From: Methylobacterium sp. E-066
GTDB taxonomy: Bacteria; Pseudomonadota; Alphaproteobacteria; Rhizobiales; Beijerinckiaceae
Reading direction: 5' to 3'
NCBI RefSeq assembly: GCF_022829635.1
Contig: NZ_JAKSYO010000172.1
Location: forward strand, 269,445-333,444
Length of the DNA: 64,000 bases
The notes beneath the pieces are model-generated. The model saw nothing but the letters and a program-made list of their open reading frames with translations. It was not told where the DNA came from and did not search any database. Below, piece by piece: positions 43,114 to 52,031 of this stretch; within the stretch, counting starts at the first letter, position 1; every line of letters starts with the position of its first letter. Both the position numbers and the translations under genes were made by a program.

Positions 43114-44415
43114 ATGGGAAGACAATTGCCGGCGAAGCCAAGCGCCGGGAACGTGATAATCTGCGCCCTCCCGTCCACTGAGGTACCGGTTTTGCCCACG
43201 GATCGTATCGTCCTGACCGAGAACATCGCGTCCACGGCCCGTCAGGTCTTCGCGCAGGCGGGCCTCGACGCTGTGCAGCAGCTGTCGCACGCCATCGGCG
43301 TCACCGATGCGCCGCGCATCGCCGACACCAACGTGCTCGGGATCCGCTCGCGGACGAAGATCACCCCCGAGCTTCTCGACGCGTTGCCCAACCTGACCGC
43401 CATCGGCTGCTTCAGCGTCGGCACCAATCAGGTCGATCTCGAGAGCGCCCGGGCGCGCGGAGTGCCGGTCTTCAACGCGCCGTTCTCGAACACGCGCAGC
43501 GTCGCCGAACTGACGATCGGCGAGATCGTCATGCTGCTCCGGCGCATCCTGCCGCGCTCGGCCTCCGCCCACGAGGGCGGATGGGACAAGTCGGCTTCGG
43601 GATCCTTCGAGGTCCGCGGCAAGACGCTGGGGATCGTCGGCTACGGCAATATCGGCTCGCAGCTGTCCAATCTCGCCGAAGCGATGGGCATGCGGGTCAT
43701 CTTCCACGACCTGACCGACAAGCTGCGGCACGGGAACACCGAGCCCGTGGACAGCCTGGAGATCCTGCTCGCCTCCAGCGATGTCGTCAGCCTGCACGTC
43801 CCTGAGACGCCGGCGACGCACGGGCTCATGAATGCGGAGCGCATCCGGTCGATGAAGCCCGGGGCCTATCTGATCAACAACAGCCGCGGCACGGTGGTGG
43901 ATCTGGAGGCTCTGGCGCAGGCGTTGCGGGACGGGCGTCTCGGCGGCGCGGCGATCGACGTGTTTCCGGTCGAGCCGAAATCCAATGCGGAGCGCTTCGT
44001 GTCGCCGCTTCAGGGGCTGCCGAACGTCATCCTCACCCCGCATATCGGCGGATCGACCGAGGAGGCGCAGGACCGCATCGGCGCGGAGGTCGCCCGCAAG
44101 CTGGTCGATTACGCGCAGACCGGTTCCACCCTCGGCGCCGTCAACTTCCCGCAGGTGCAATTGCCGCCGCGCCTCTCCGGTGCGCGCTTCCTTCACGTGC
44201 ACCGGAACGTGCCGGGCGTGCTCGGCAAGATCAACGCGATCTTCTCGGGTCGCGCGCTCAACATCGATGCGCAGTACCTGCAGACCGATGGGGAATTCGG
44301 CTACGTCGTGGTGGACGCGTCGGTGCAGCTGCCGGAGGCGGGCGCGGTTCTCCAGGCGCTCCGGAGCATCGACGGCACCGTGCGCGCGCGGCACCTCGCG
44401 CAACGGGCCGCATGA
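43114..44415 (+). CDS. serA: D-3-phosphoglycerate dehydrogenase
   Basis: First step of serine synthesis, NAD-dependent oxidation of 3-phosphoglycerate. The sequence resembles the E. coli-type SerA throughout: IGCFSVGTNQVDL, NAPFSNTRSVAELTIGE, Rossmann motif GIVGYGNIGSQLSNLAEAMG, catalytic Arg in NNSRGTVVD, Glu in FPVEP, His in LTPHIGGSTEEAQ. A C-terminal ACT domain (about 355-430, HVHRNVPGVLGKINAIF) should give serine feedback. From ATG 43114 it has 433 residues, about 23 longer than E. coli; TTG 43192 would give the usual length. No serB or serC is adjacent. Confidence 0.93.
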   Translation: MGRQLPAKPSAGNVIICALPSTEVPVLPTDRIVLTENIASTARQVFAQAGLDAVQQLSHAIGVTDAPRIADTNVLGIRSRTKITPELLDALPNLTAIGCFSVGTNQVDLESARARGVPVFNAPFSNTRSVAELTIGEIVMLLRRILPRSASAHEGGWDKSASGSFEVRGKTLGIVGYGNIGSQLSNLAEAMGMRVIFHDLTDKLRHGNTEPVDSLEILLASSDVVSLHVPETPATHGLMNAERIRSMKPGAYLINNSRGTVVDLEALAQALRDGRLGGAAIDVFPVEPKSNAERFVSPLQGLPNVILTPHIGGSTEEAQDRIGAEVARKLVDYAQTGSTLGAVNFPQVQLPPRLSGARFLHVHRNVPGVLGKINAIFSGRALNIDAQYLQTDGEFGYVVVDASVQLPEAGAVLQALRSIDGTVRARHLAQRAA

Positions 44416-44629
44416 GCGGCGCGGGCCAAAACCCGTCCTTTCGCGACCGCGGCCCATATTCGGCAGCGCGCTGAAGCTTTGCTTTCCTGAATTCAAAATT
44501 TCTGGCAGCTTGTGAGGCCTCGAACGCGGGCGGAGCCGGTCTCCGCCGCCGTCCGGGACCGGGATCGTTCGTCGCCGCGCCGAAGCCGTCCGCGGCCGCC
44601 GCCGCGCGACGTCCAAGGGAGACCTTCAC

Positions 44630-45685
44630 ATGCCGCTGCCATCGTCAGGGCCACGCTCGACCCTGGCCTCCCTCGCCGTCATCGCGGCGGTCTGCGCCGG
44701 CGCCACCGGCGCGTTCGCCTACACCGCGGGCTGGCTCTCGCCCGACCGCCTGACGCCGACGAAGCTGGTCGACGCCCTCGCGCCGCCGAAGGGGCCGGTT
44801 CCCGGGTACCGGCGCAACCACGCCAAGGGCATCTGCTTCACGGGCGTGTTCGAGGCCAACGGCAACGGTGCCGCGCTCTCACGCGCCAAGGCCTTCGCAA
44901 CCGGGCGCCATCCGGCCCTGGGGCGGTTCAACCTCGGAACACCCGATCCCGGCGCGCCGGACGCCACCGTCCGGGTGCGGGGCTTAGGCCTGCAGATCGC
45001 CACGGACGATGGCGCTGTGTGGCGCGCCGCCATGATCAACGCGCCGGTCTTCCCGGTCGCCACCCCGGAAGCGTTCTACGAGCTCCTGCGGGTTCCCGCG
45101 AGCAAGGAGCCCAACGCCATGGCGGCCTTCGTCGCCGCGCATCCGGACTTCGCCCCGTTCGGCGCCTGGGCCAAGTGCCCCGACTGGACCGCGAGCTACG
45201 CGCAGGAGCCCTACAACAGCCTCGACGCCTTCCTGCTCACCAACGCATCTGGGGCCGAGCAGGCGGTGCGCTGGTCGTTCCGCCCGCAGGCGCAGGCCGA
45301 GCGGATCACGCCCGACGAACTCGGCAAGCGCGGCGCGGCCTATCTGGAGCGGGAGATCACCGAGCGGGTCGCGGCCGCGCCGCAGCGCTGGAGCCTGATC
45401 CTCACTCTCGCCGATCCCGGCGACCCGACCGCGGATCCGAGCCGCGCCTGGCCGGAGGGACGGCGCAGCGTCGAGGCCGGCACTCTGGTGGTCGAGCGTA
45501 TCGAGCCCGAGGCGGACGGCCCGTGCCGCGACATCAACTTCGATCCGACGATCCTGCCGGACGGTATTAAGGTCTCCGACGACCCGTTTCCGGCGGCGCG
45601 CTCGGCGGCCTACGCGCGATCCTACGACCTGCGCACCGCGGAGGCGAAGGATTATTCCAAGCGCACCTCGGAGGCGGGGCGATGA
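44630..45685 (+). CDS. Catalase-related heme peroxidase, membrane-anchored or exported
   Basis: 351 residues, shorter than catalases (about 480+). The distal His lies in GYRRNHAKGICFTGVFEANG, and the proximal heme Tyr in ARSAAYARSYDLR, in the expected R-x-x-x-Y setting. An N-terminal hydrophobic helix (LASLAVIAAVCAGATGAFAY) acts as signal or anchor. Such small catalase-fold proteins are peroxidases in the periplasm. Its stop overlaps the cytochrome b561 start as ATGA, suggesting that the b561 delivers quinol electrons to it (inference). ATG 44630 is the first reasonable start. Confidence 0.87.
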   Translation: MPLPSSGPRSTLASLAVIAAVCAGATGAFAYTAGWLSPDRLTPTKLVDALAPPKGPVPGYRRNHAKGICFTGVFEANGNGAALSRAKAFATGRHPALGRFNLGTPDPGAPDATVRVRGLGLQIATDDGAVWRAAMINAPVFPVATPEAFYELLRVPASKEPNAMAAFVAAHPDFAPFGAWAKCPDWTASYAQEPYNSLDAFLLTNASGAEQAVRWSFRPQAQAERITPDELGKRGAAYLEREITERVAAAPQRWSLILTLADPGDPTADPSRAWPEGRRSVEAGTLVVERIEPEADGPCRDINFDPTILPDGIKVSDDPFPAARSAAYARSYDLRTAEAKDYSKRTSEAGR

Positions 45686-46242
45686 CGACCGACCGGACGC
45701 GTTTCACAGGCGGCCAGAGGCTCCTGCACTGGTCGATGGCCGTGTGCATCATCGCGATGTTCTTCATCGGGGTCGGCATGGTCTCGACGATTATGCCGAC
45801 ATACGTACCGCTGCTCGCGACCCATAAGACCCTGGGTGTCGCGATCTTCGTCCTCGCCCTGATCCGCCTGGCGGTGCGGGCGCGAAGCGGGACGCCGCCC
45901 CTGCCGGCCGACCTGCCGGCCCCGATGAAGCTCGCCGCGCACCTGTCCCATTACGGACTCTACGGGCTGATGTTCGCGATGCCGCTGCTCGGATGGGCGA
46001 TGCTCTCGGCCGGCGCCTACCCGGTCGTGCTCTACGGCGACATCCGGCTGCCCGCGATCCTACCGCAGAACGCCGCGCTCCATACGCTGCTCTGGAACGC
46101 GCATTCCTACCTCGCCTTCGCGTTCTTCGCCCTGGTGCTGACCCATGTCGCGGCGGCGCTGTTCCACGCGCTGGTGCGCCGGGACGGCGTGTTCGAGGCG
46201 ATGGCTCCCGTCGGATCGCGGAGCGGCGCGCCGTCCCGGTGA
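45682..46242 (+). CDS. Cytochrome b561-type membrane electron carrier
   Basis: 186 residues with four transmembrane helices. Heme-ligand His residues lie in RLLHWSMAVCIIAMFFIG, LLATHKTLGVAIFVLALI, and the paired late helices (AHLSHYGLYGLMFAMPLLGW, LWNAHSYLAFAFFALVLTHV). The family oxidises ubiquinol and passes electrons across the inner membrane. The four-base overlap with the peroxidase gene marks them as a functional pair. Confidence 0.9.
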   Translation: MTTDRTRFTGGQRLLHWSMAVCIIAMFFIGVGMVSTIMPTYVPLLATHKTLGVAIFVLALIRLAVRARSGTPPLPADLPAPMKLAAHLSHYGLYGLMFAMPLLGWAMLSAGAYPVVLYGDIRLPAILPQNAALHTLLWNAHSYLAFAFFALVLTHVAAALFHALVRRDGVFEAMAPVGSRSGAPSR

Positions 46243-46270
46243 GCCGGCGTCCGGCGGTCGGGACGAGGCT

Positions 46271-46726
46271 CTAGTGGTCGAAATCTGACGGATCAAACCC
46301 ATGCTCTGGGTCAACTTCCGGCCCATGGCAGACAGTTAGGGTCTGCGTGCAGTGTGCTTACGCCGTTCTCTCATGGTCAGGATAATGCTGACAATTAGTG
46401 CTCCAATTGCCAAAAACCAGAAGACCAAGGTAATGTAAGCGGTAGCCGTTGCGCCGATGCACTCACTTTCGTTTATGCGGCAACTCTGTTGAACTCCCCC
46501 GTAGAGAAAATACGCAGCCATAGCAACTATAACGCCGTCGAAGGCGACAGTGGGTAGAACCGGCCATCTGTAACGCAGTCCGATAGCGGATGCGAGGATC
46601 AGGACCGGCGGCGCAACGAGCACAGACAGAGCTTCGAACATAATCTTCCTTAAAAGAGCGAATGATTGCTTTCCACCCTTCTCGGACGTTGTTGGCGGGT
46701 TCCATCCGTTAGATTTTGACCACTAG
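46271..46726. mobile_element. IS630-like mobile insertion cassette with a passenger gene
   Basis: 456 bp bounded by CTAG on both sides. The terminal 30 bp (46271-46300 and 46697-46726) are inverted repeats with 26 of 30 matches, beginning CTAGTGGTCGAAATCTGACG on the left. IS630 itself is known to insert at CTAG and duplicate TA, which fits these borders. No transposase is inside; the only gene is the small membrane protein at 46336-46641. The right border CTAG holds the TAG stop of the PH-domain gene. Inside, GC is much lower than in the neighbours. Confidence 0.8.
46336..46641 (-). CDS. Small membrane protein carried by the mobile cassette
   Basis: 101 residues with three predicted transmembrane helices: ALSVLVAPPVLILASAIGL, PTVAFDGVIVAMAAYFLY and AYITLVFWFLAIGALIVSI. 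A loop carries a Cys pair (QSCRINESECIG) that would lie outside the membrane, and the tail is strongly basic (MRERRKHTARRP). Codon use is AT-richer than in neighbouring genes. As the sole gene of an IS630-like cassette it is a passenger, not a transposase. No family recognised. Confidence 0.7.
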   Translation of the reverse strand: MFEALSVLVAPPVLILASAIGLRYRWPVLPTVAFDGVIVAMAAYFLYGGVQQSCRINESECIGATATAYITLVFWFLAIGALIVSIILTMRERRKHTARRP

Positions 46727-47100
46727 CGCAGCACGCCCTCCGCCAGGGCGCGCTGGATGCCGCGCACGTCGGCCCCCTTCTTAAGGGTGCGCTCGATAGG
46801 CTGGGGCGTGCCCGAGACCCAGATCTTGAGCTCGGCATCGAGGTCGAAGGTGCCGGCCGTCTCCACCGAGAAGCGGACCACCGCCCGGTAGGGAATCGAG
46901 GTGAATTCGACCTTGCTGCCGGTGACGCCCTGCACGTCGATCAGGATGATCCGGCGCTCCGTGAACACGAACACGTCGCGGATGATCTTGAACGCCAAGC
47001 GCGCCGTCTCGCCGTCGATCAGGATGCCCGCGAGCCGCCGCTCCAGGGATGCGGCATCGACCTCGCTGCCATGGCCGAGCAATCCGTCCAGCAAACCCAT
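46723..47100 (-). CDS. PH-domain protein (YdjM/PF08000-like)
   Basis: 125 residues: MGLLDGLLGHGSEVDAASLE, then the bacterial PH core with FVFTERRIILIDVQGVTGSK and YRAVVRFSVETAGTFDLDAE and the closing helix GIQRALAEGVLR. Bacterial PH domains of this class form oligomeric rings in structural studies; their role is unknown. The start at 47100 fits the family; the open frame continues to 47190. Its TAG stop is part of the cassette border. Confidence 0.82.
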   Translation of the reverse strand: MGLLDGLLGHGSEVDAASLERRLAGILIDGETARLAFKIIRDVFVFTERRIILIDVQGVTGSKVEFTSIPYRAVVRFSVETAGTFDLDAELKIWVSGTPQPIERTLKKGADVRGIQRALAEGVLR

Positions 47101-47234
47101 GGCTCGCACGCTCGCTTCGCCTGTTCCGGGGCCGACACCATGCCGGCCGGGTTCCGCGCCGGCAACAGGGCGGCGGTCCGAACCGGCCATCCGACGCGTT
47201 GGCGTTTCGGAGGGCCGGCGCTAAAGCCCATGGC

Positions 47235-47612
47235 ATGTTCGATGACGCAGCCGCTCGGCGCTATCTCGCGGGACTGGCCCCGGTGGCTCCTGGCTCGGTG
47301 CGCTGGCTCATCTATGACCAGGCCCGGCACTGGGTTTCGGTCGTGGACACCGAGATGGCATCGCTGCGGCAGGATTGCGCGCATGTCCTGAGCACTCTGC
47401 CGGAGGAGGACCCGAACGCATCCCTGGTCGAGGCGATCCGCGAGTTCCTCGCCGAGGGGCCTGACCGCACTCCGCACGTCATCGCCCTCTCCTGCGCCGT
47501 GCTGATGCAGAGCACGGGCGATCTCGATGCGGTCTTCGCTCGGATCCAGTCCGGCGTCATGGCGACCCTTGTCGACGTTGAGGACGTCGTGGTCAGGCCC
47601 GTCGCCGCATGA
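47235..47612 (+). CDS. Hypothetical protein, 125 residues
   Basis: MFDDAAARRYLAGLAPVAPG begins a compact, mostly helical acidic protein with VDTEMASLRQDCAHVLSTLP and SLVEAIREFLAEGPDRTPH. No signal peptide or membrane segment. ATG 47235 is chosen since the upstream frame is Arg-rich shadow of the reverse-strand sequence. Unknown family; divergent from the PH-domain gene. Confidence 0.58.
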   Translation: MFDDAAARRYLAGLAPVAPGSVRWLIYDQARHWVSVVDTEMASLRQDCAHVLSTLPEEDPNASLVEAIREFLAEGPDRTPHVIALSCAVLMQSTGDLDAVFARIQSGVMATLVDVEDVVVRPVAA

Positions 47613-47688
47613 CGCGACGGCGGTGCGTGCCCTGACACGGCCTCGCCACCATGGCGACGGCCGCCTGTTTGGGACCAGCAGCGCGGGC

Positions 47689-48552
47689 TCACGCGGCGTT
47701 GCGGAAGGCCGAGGGGGTCATGCCGACTGCGCGGGCGAAGTATCGGGAGAAATAGGCCGGATCCTGGAAGCCCAGCGCGTAGGCGATCTCGGAGACCGGC
47801 AGGGTTGAGTAGCGTAGGCCGCGCTTGGCCTCGAGGACAATCCGGTCCGCGATGAGCTGGCCGGGCGTGGTCTCGGCGACGGACCGGCAGGCTGCGCGCA
47901 GGCGCCCCGGGGTGGTGCCGAGCCGGTCGCAGTAGGTTTTGAGGTCGATGCCGGTCCGGAAGCTGTTCTCGACCTCCCTGCGGAAGCCGGCGACGATCCG
48001 CGTCTGGGCGGCGAGCTGCGTCGGCGCGCCGGTGCCGGCTTCGTCCATCAGCTGCGCCATCTCGATGAGAAGCAGCGTCAGACGGGCTGCCACGGCCGCG
48101 CTCCGGGCCGGTGCCGCCCTGGATTGCTCGGCCCAGAGCGCCTCGATCGCGGCGTCGAGCGGGCACGGCGGCGACAGCGCGAGGCTGCGCACCGAACCGA
48201 ACAGGCCCGACAGGGCCTGCTCCTCGCGCGTCAGCGCGTGGAGGAACGTATCCGAGACGGAAACGACCCGGCCGGCGCTGATCGTCTCGTAGACGAGGCC
48301 GTGCACGACGCCGGCCGGGATGATCAGCGCGCAGGGCGCCACGAACGCAGTCGCCTCCCCCTCCGCGGTCACGGTTCCATGCCCGTGCCGGATCAGGAAC
48401 ACCTGGTGCAGGTCCGCATGGGCGTGCGGCGTGATCCGCCACGCCGCAGCCCGACTGCGATCGTCCAGGTCTTCGACGTGCAGGAAGCGATCGTCGGGCG
48501 CCTGGGGCGGCTCGCCGTAGAGGAAATAGTGCGGGACGAGGGGTCTCGGCAT
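47689..48552 (-). CDS. pobR: AraC-family regulator, probable PobR-type activator of pobA
   Basis: 287 residues. N-terminal cupin-like sensing domain (about 15-140: WRITPHAHADLHQVFLIRHG, VAPCALIIPAGVVHGLVYET) and C-terminal double HTH (about 190-285) ending in EIAYALGFQDPAYFSRYFAR and MTPSAFR. The start MPRPLVPHYFLYGEPPQAPD resembles AraC-type PobR proteins of pseudomonads. It is divergent from pobA, the normal position of such an activator, which would respond to 4-hydroxybenzoate. ATG 48609 is an alternative start adding 19 residues. The symbol rests on context. Confidence 0.83.
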   Translation of the reverse strand: MPRPLVPHYFLYGEPPQAPDDRFLHVEDLDDRSRAAAWRITPHAHADLHQVFLIRHGHGTVTAEGEATAFVAPCALIIPAGVVHGLVYETISAGRVVSVSDTFLHALTREEQALSGLFGSVRSLALSPPCPLDAAIEALWAEQSRAAPARSAAVAARLTLLLIEMAQLMDEAGTGAPTQLAAQTRIVAGFRREVENSFRTGIDLKTYCDRLGTTPGRLRAACRSVAETTPGQLIADRIVLEAKRGLRYSTLPVSEIAYALGFQDPAYFSRYFARAVGMTPSAFRNAA

Positions 48553-48648
48553 CGGTGCGTCGGAGGCGGAATCGACACAAAAATACAAGGGAATCGCACG
48601 CGTCTCCATCCCCAAGGGCCGCCCGCCGCGGCAGGATGAAGCCGGAGA

Positions 48649-48667
48649 CCGATCCGTCAGAGATCGG
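48649..48667. promoter_or_regulatory. Inverted repeat in the pobR-pobA intergenic region
   Basis: CCGATC (48649-48654) is inverted as GATCGG (48662-48667), 17 bp before the pobA start and just upstream of the AGGAGG-like ribosome site. It could be an operator or an mRNA hairpin in the leader. Confidence 0.4.
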
Positions 48668-48684
48668 CACGAATCGGAGGAAAC

Positions 48685-49893
48685 ATGCGAACGCAGGTGG
48701 CGATCGTCGGCGCCGGGCCGGCGGGCCTCGTCCTCGCGCATCTCTTGCGGGCGGCGGGCATCGCGAGCGTGGTGATCGAGCGCCGGACGCGCGATTACGT
48801 CGAGGGCCGCGTCCGGGCCGGGGTGCTGGAGCAGGGCACCGTCGCGGCGCTCGCCCGGCTCGGTCTCGACCGGCGTCTGCGCGCCGAGGGCCTCGTGCAT
48901 ACCGGCACGACTCTCGCCCTGGACGGGGAGACCTTTCGCATCGACATGGCCGACCTCACCGGCGGCGCCGTCACGATCTACGGCCAGCAGGAGGTAATGC
49001 GCGATCTGTTCGACGCGGCCGAGACGCACGGGATGCCGATCGTCTTCGAGGCGGCGGATGTGCAACTGCACGACATCGACAGCGCATCCCCGTCCGTCAG
49101 CTACCGGACCGCTGCCGGCACGCAGCATCTCGCCTGCGATGTCGTCGCCGGCTGCGACGGCTCCCACGGGATCTGCCGCCAATTCATCCCCGAGGCGATC
49201 CGAAAAACCTTCGAGCGGGTCTATCCGTTCGGCTGGCTCGGCATCCTGGCCGAGGTGCCGCCGGCGGCGCACGAGCTGATCTATGCCAGCCATGCCAACG
49301 GCTTCGCGCTGTCGAGCATGCGCTCGCCGACGCGCAGCCGCTACTACATCCAGTGCGGGATCGACGCGCGCATCGAGGATTGGCCGGATGCGCGCTTCTG
49401 GGACGAGCTGTGCCTGCGCCTCGGGCCCGAGACCGCCGCAGGCGTCGTGCGCGGGCCGGCCTTCGAGAAGAGCATCGCGCCGCTGCGCAGCTTCGTCGGC
49501 GAGCCGATGCAATATGGCCGCCTGTTCCTGGCGGGCGATGCCGCCCATAGCGTGCCGCCCACCGGCGCGAAGGGCATGAACCTCGCCGTGTCGGACGTGC
49601 TCATGCTGGCCGAAGCCTTGGAGGGCTTTTACGCCCGGAATGAACGATCCGGCCTCGACGGCTACTCGGCGCGGGCGCTCGCACGGGTCTGGAAGGCCGA
49701 GCGCTTCTCCTGGTGGTTCACCGGGCTGACCCACCGCTTCCCAGAGGCGACCGGCTTCGACCGCCGCATGCAGGTGGCCGAATTCGCCTATCTGCGGACC
49801 TCGCGCGCGGCCCAGACGGCGTTCGCCGAAAACTACATCGGCCTGCCGCTCGATCCGGACGCCGGACGGCTCTCGCTGGAGGCGCGCCCATGA
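48685..49893 (+). CDS. pobA: 4-hydroxybenzoate 3-monooxygenase
   Basis: 402-residue class A flavoprotein monooxygenase that makes protocatechuate from 4-hydroxybenzoate with NADPH and O2. Motifs: FAD VAIVGAGPAGLVLAHLLRAA, ERRTRDYVEGRVRAGVLEQG (very specific to PobA), VVAGCDGSHGICR, FLAGDAAHSVPPTGAKGMNL, and the substrate-side Tyr near the end (AENYIGLPL). Length matches the family. CGGAGGAAAC precedes ATG 48685. First gene of the pob-pca operon. Confidence 0.96.
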   Translation: MRTQVAIVGAGPAGLVLAHLLRAAGIASVVIERRTRDYVEGRVRAGVLEQGTVAALARLGLDRRLRAEGLVHTGTTLALDGETFRIDMADLTGGAVTIYGQQEVMRDLFDAAETHGMPIVFEAADVQLHDIDSASPSVSYRTAAGTQHLACDVVAGCDGSHGICRQFIPEAIRKTFERVYPFGWLGILAEVPPAAHELIYASHANGFALSSMRSPTRSRYYIQCGIDARIEDWPDARFWDELCLRLGPETAAGVVRGPAFEKSIAPLRSFVGEPMQYGRLFLAGDAAHSVPPTGAKGMNLAVSDVLMLAEALEGFYARNERSGLDGYSARALARVWKAERFSWWFTGLTHRFPEATGFDRRMQVAEFAYLRTSRAAQTAFAENYIGLPLDPDAGRLSLEARP

Positions 49894-51275
49894 TCCGCGA
49901 ACCCATGATCCGCGATATGGCACCGGCCACCGACGTGCCGGCCCTGATCGACGCGAGCCCGGTCTCGGGCCTGCAACGCCTGACCTTCGGCCTGTGCTTC
50001 CTGATCGTGCTGCTCGACGGGTTCGACACCGCCGCGATCGGCTACGTCGCGCCCTCGCTCATGGCCGAGTGGGGCGTGCCGCGCGGGGCGCTGGCACCGG
50101 TGCTCAGCGCCGCCCTGTTCGGCCTCGCGCTGGGGGCGCTCGCGGCCGGCCCCGTGGCCGACCGCTACGGTCGCAAGGCCGTCCTGGTCGCCGCGGTCGC
50201 GGAGCTCGGGGCTGCCTGCCTCGCCTCCGCGTTCGCGACGGACATCACATGGCTCTGCATCCTGCGGTTCCTGACCGGCCTCGGCCTAGGGGCGGCGATG
50301 CCGAACGCCGTGACGCTGACCAGCGAGTACGTCCCGGCCCGCCGCCGGGCGCTCCTGATCAATCTGATGTTCTCCGGCTTCCCGCTCGGGGCGGCGTTCG
50401 GCGGCTTCCTGGCCGCCTGGATGATCCCGGCCTTCGGCTGGCGCAGCGTCCTGATCCTGGGCGGCGTCGCGCCCCTGCTGCTGGCCCTGCTGCTCGGCGC
50501 GCTCCTGCCGGAATCGATCCGCCACCTCGTGGCCCACGGGGCGCCGGCGGAGCGCGTGGCGGCGATCCTGCGGCGGGTCGTGCCCGGCGTCGCCCCCGCC
50601 GGCCGCTACACCCTCGGCGAAGCGACGCCCAGCGGAGCCGCCCCGGACGGGCCGGGCGGTCTGCGCCTCGTCCTCTCGCCGGCCTACGGTCTCGGCTCGG
50701 TGATGCTGTGGATCACCTATTTCTGCGGCCTCACGATCTTCTACGCCCTGGTCAACTGGATGCCGATCCTCTTTCGCGAGACCGGGCTCGATCCGCGCTC
50801 GGCGGCCCTGATCGCGGCCCTGTTCCCGCTGGGCGGCATCGGCGCCGTCCTGCTGGGCGCGCTGATGGACCGGCTCGACGCCGACATCGTGGTGGCGACG
50901 ACCTTCGCGCTGACCGCACTCGCGGTCGCGCTGATCGGGCAGGCGGTCGGGCATCTCGGCCTGCTGATCCCGGCGGTGCTGGTCGCCGGCACCCTGATGA
51001 ACATGGCGCAATCCTCGCTCCCCGCCCTCGCGGCGGCCTTCTACCCGACGCGGGGACGGGCCACCGGCGTGGCCTGGATGCTGGGGCTCGGCCGCTTCGG
51101 CGGCATCGCCGGTTCCTTCCTCGTCGGGGGCTTATCCGACTGGAGCCTGAGCGCGACCTTCGCGGTCGTGGCGATCCCGGCCGCGATCGCCACCCTGGCC
51201 ATCGTCGTCAAGCGCCTCGCCGGCGGTCGCCCGGGCGGTGCGGCCCCCAAGCCGGCCGAAGCGCTCGGCCACTGA
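49890..51275 (+). CDS. pcaK: MFS 4-hydroxybenzoate/protocatechuate transporter
   Basis: 461 residues with twelve transmembrane helices of the aromatic acid:H+ symporter family. LIVLLDGFDTAAIGYVAPSL carries the conserved DGxD in helix 1, and GPVADRYGRKAVL the loop 2-3 motif. It imports the substrate of PobA. The ATG overlaps the pobA stop as ATGA (49890-49893). The symbol follows the gene context; related carriers use other aromatic acids. Confidence 0.9.
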   Translation: MIREPMIRDMAPATDVPALIDASPVSGLQRLTFGLCFLIVLLDGFDTAAIGYVAPSLMAEWGVPRGALAPVLSAALFGLALGALAAGPVADRYGRKAVLVAAVAELGAACLASAFATDITWLCILRFLTGLGLGAAMPNAVTLTSEYVPARRRALLINLMFSGFPLGAAFGGFLAAWMIPAFGWRSVLILGGVAPLLLALLLGALLPESIRHLVAHGAPAERVAAILRRVVPGVAPAGRYTLGEATPSGAAPDGPGGLRLVLSPAYGLGSVMLWITYFCGLTIFYALVNWMPILFRETGLDPRSAALIAALFPLGGIGAVLLGALMDRLDADIVVATTFALTALAVALIGQAVGHLGLLIPAVLVAGTLMNMAQSSLPALAAAFYPTRGRATGVAWMLGLGRFGGIAGSFLVGGLSDWSLSATFAVVAIPAAIATLAIVVKRLAGGRPGGAAPKPAEALGH

Positions 51276-51322
51276 CCACCATACGTCACCCCTCACGCCA
51301 CCCGCCGGACAGGAGGATCCTC

Positions 51323-52030
51323 ATGCCGGATGCCAGACCCTACAGAGCCGAGGATCCGGGCCAGCCGCCCTCGCTGTTCCCGCCCTATCGCTCGACGGCG
51401 TTGCGCAGCCCGCGCCAGCCGCTGGTGCGCGTGCCGCAGACGCTCACGGAGATCACCGGGCCGGCCGGCGCCTGGGAGGCGCTGATGGGGCCGGCGCTCG
51501 CCGACCTCACCCGCCACGCGCGCGGCCCGGGCGAGGCGATCGGGCAGCGGATCATCGTCTCCGGCCGGGTCCTCGACGAGGACGCCCGACCGGTGCCCGA
51601 CACCGTCGTGGAGATCTGGCAGGCCAACGCCGCCGGGCGCTACATCCACCGCAACGACCAGTGGAACGCCCCCCTCGATCCGAACTTCACCGGCACGGGC
51701 CGCGTGGTCACCGACGCGCAGGGCCGCTACCGCTTCACCACGATCCGGCCCGGCGCCTATCCGTGGGGCAACCATCGCAACGCCTGGCGGCCGGCCCATA
51801 TCCACCTCTCGCTGCTCGGCCCCGCCTTCGCGACCCGCCTGGTGACCCAGCTCTACTTCCCTGACGACCCGCTCATCGAGATCGATCCGATCGCCAACGC
51901 CGTGCCGCTGCCCTACCGCAACCGGCTGGTGGCGCGGTTCGACATCGACACGACCGAGCCGAACCACGCCCTCGGCTACGTCTTCGACATCGTTCTGCGC
52001 GGGCGCGACGCGACGCCCTGGGAGCCCTGA
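51323..52030 (+). CDS. pcaH: Protocatechuate 3,4-dioxygenase beta subunit
   Basis: 235 residues. Iron ligands expected from the Pseudomonas enzyme (Tyr108, Tyr147, His160, His162) are present one position earlier: Tyr107 in AAGRYIHRND, Tyr146 in PGAYPWGNH, His159 and His161 in RPAHIHLSL. It cleaves protocatechuate between the hydroxyls, giving 3-carboxy-cis,cis-muconate, together with PcaG. AGGAGG at 51311-51316 sets the ATG. Two bases (one after the stop) separate it from pcaG. Confidence 0.96.
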   Translation: MPDARPYRAEDPGQPPSLFPPYRSTALRSPRQPLVRVPQTLTEITGPAGAWEALMGPALADLTRHARGPGEAIGQRIIVSGRVLDEDARPVPDTVVEIWQANAAGRYIHRNDQWNAPLDPNFTGTGRVVTDAQGRYRFTTIRPGAYPWGNHRNAWRPAHIHLSLLGPAFATRLVTQLYFPDDPLIEIDPIANAVPLPYRNRLVARFDIDTTEPNHALGYVFDIVLRGRDATPWEP

Positions 52031-52031
52031 G

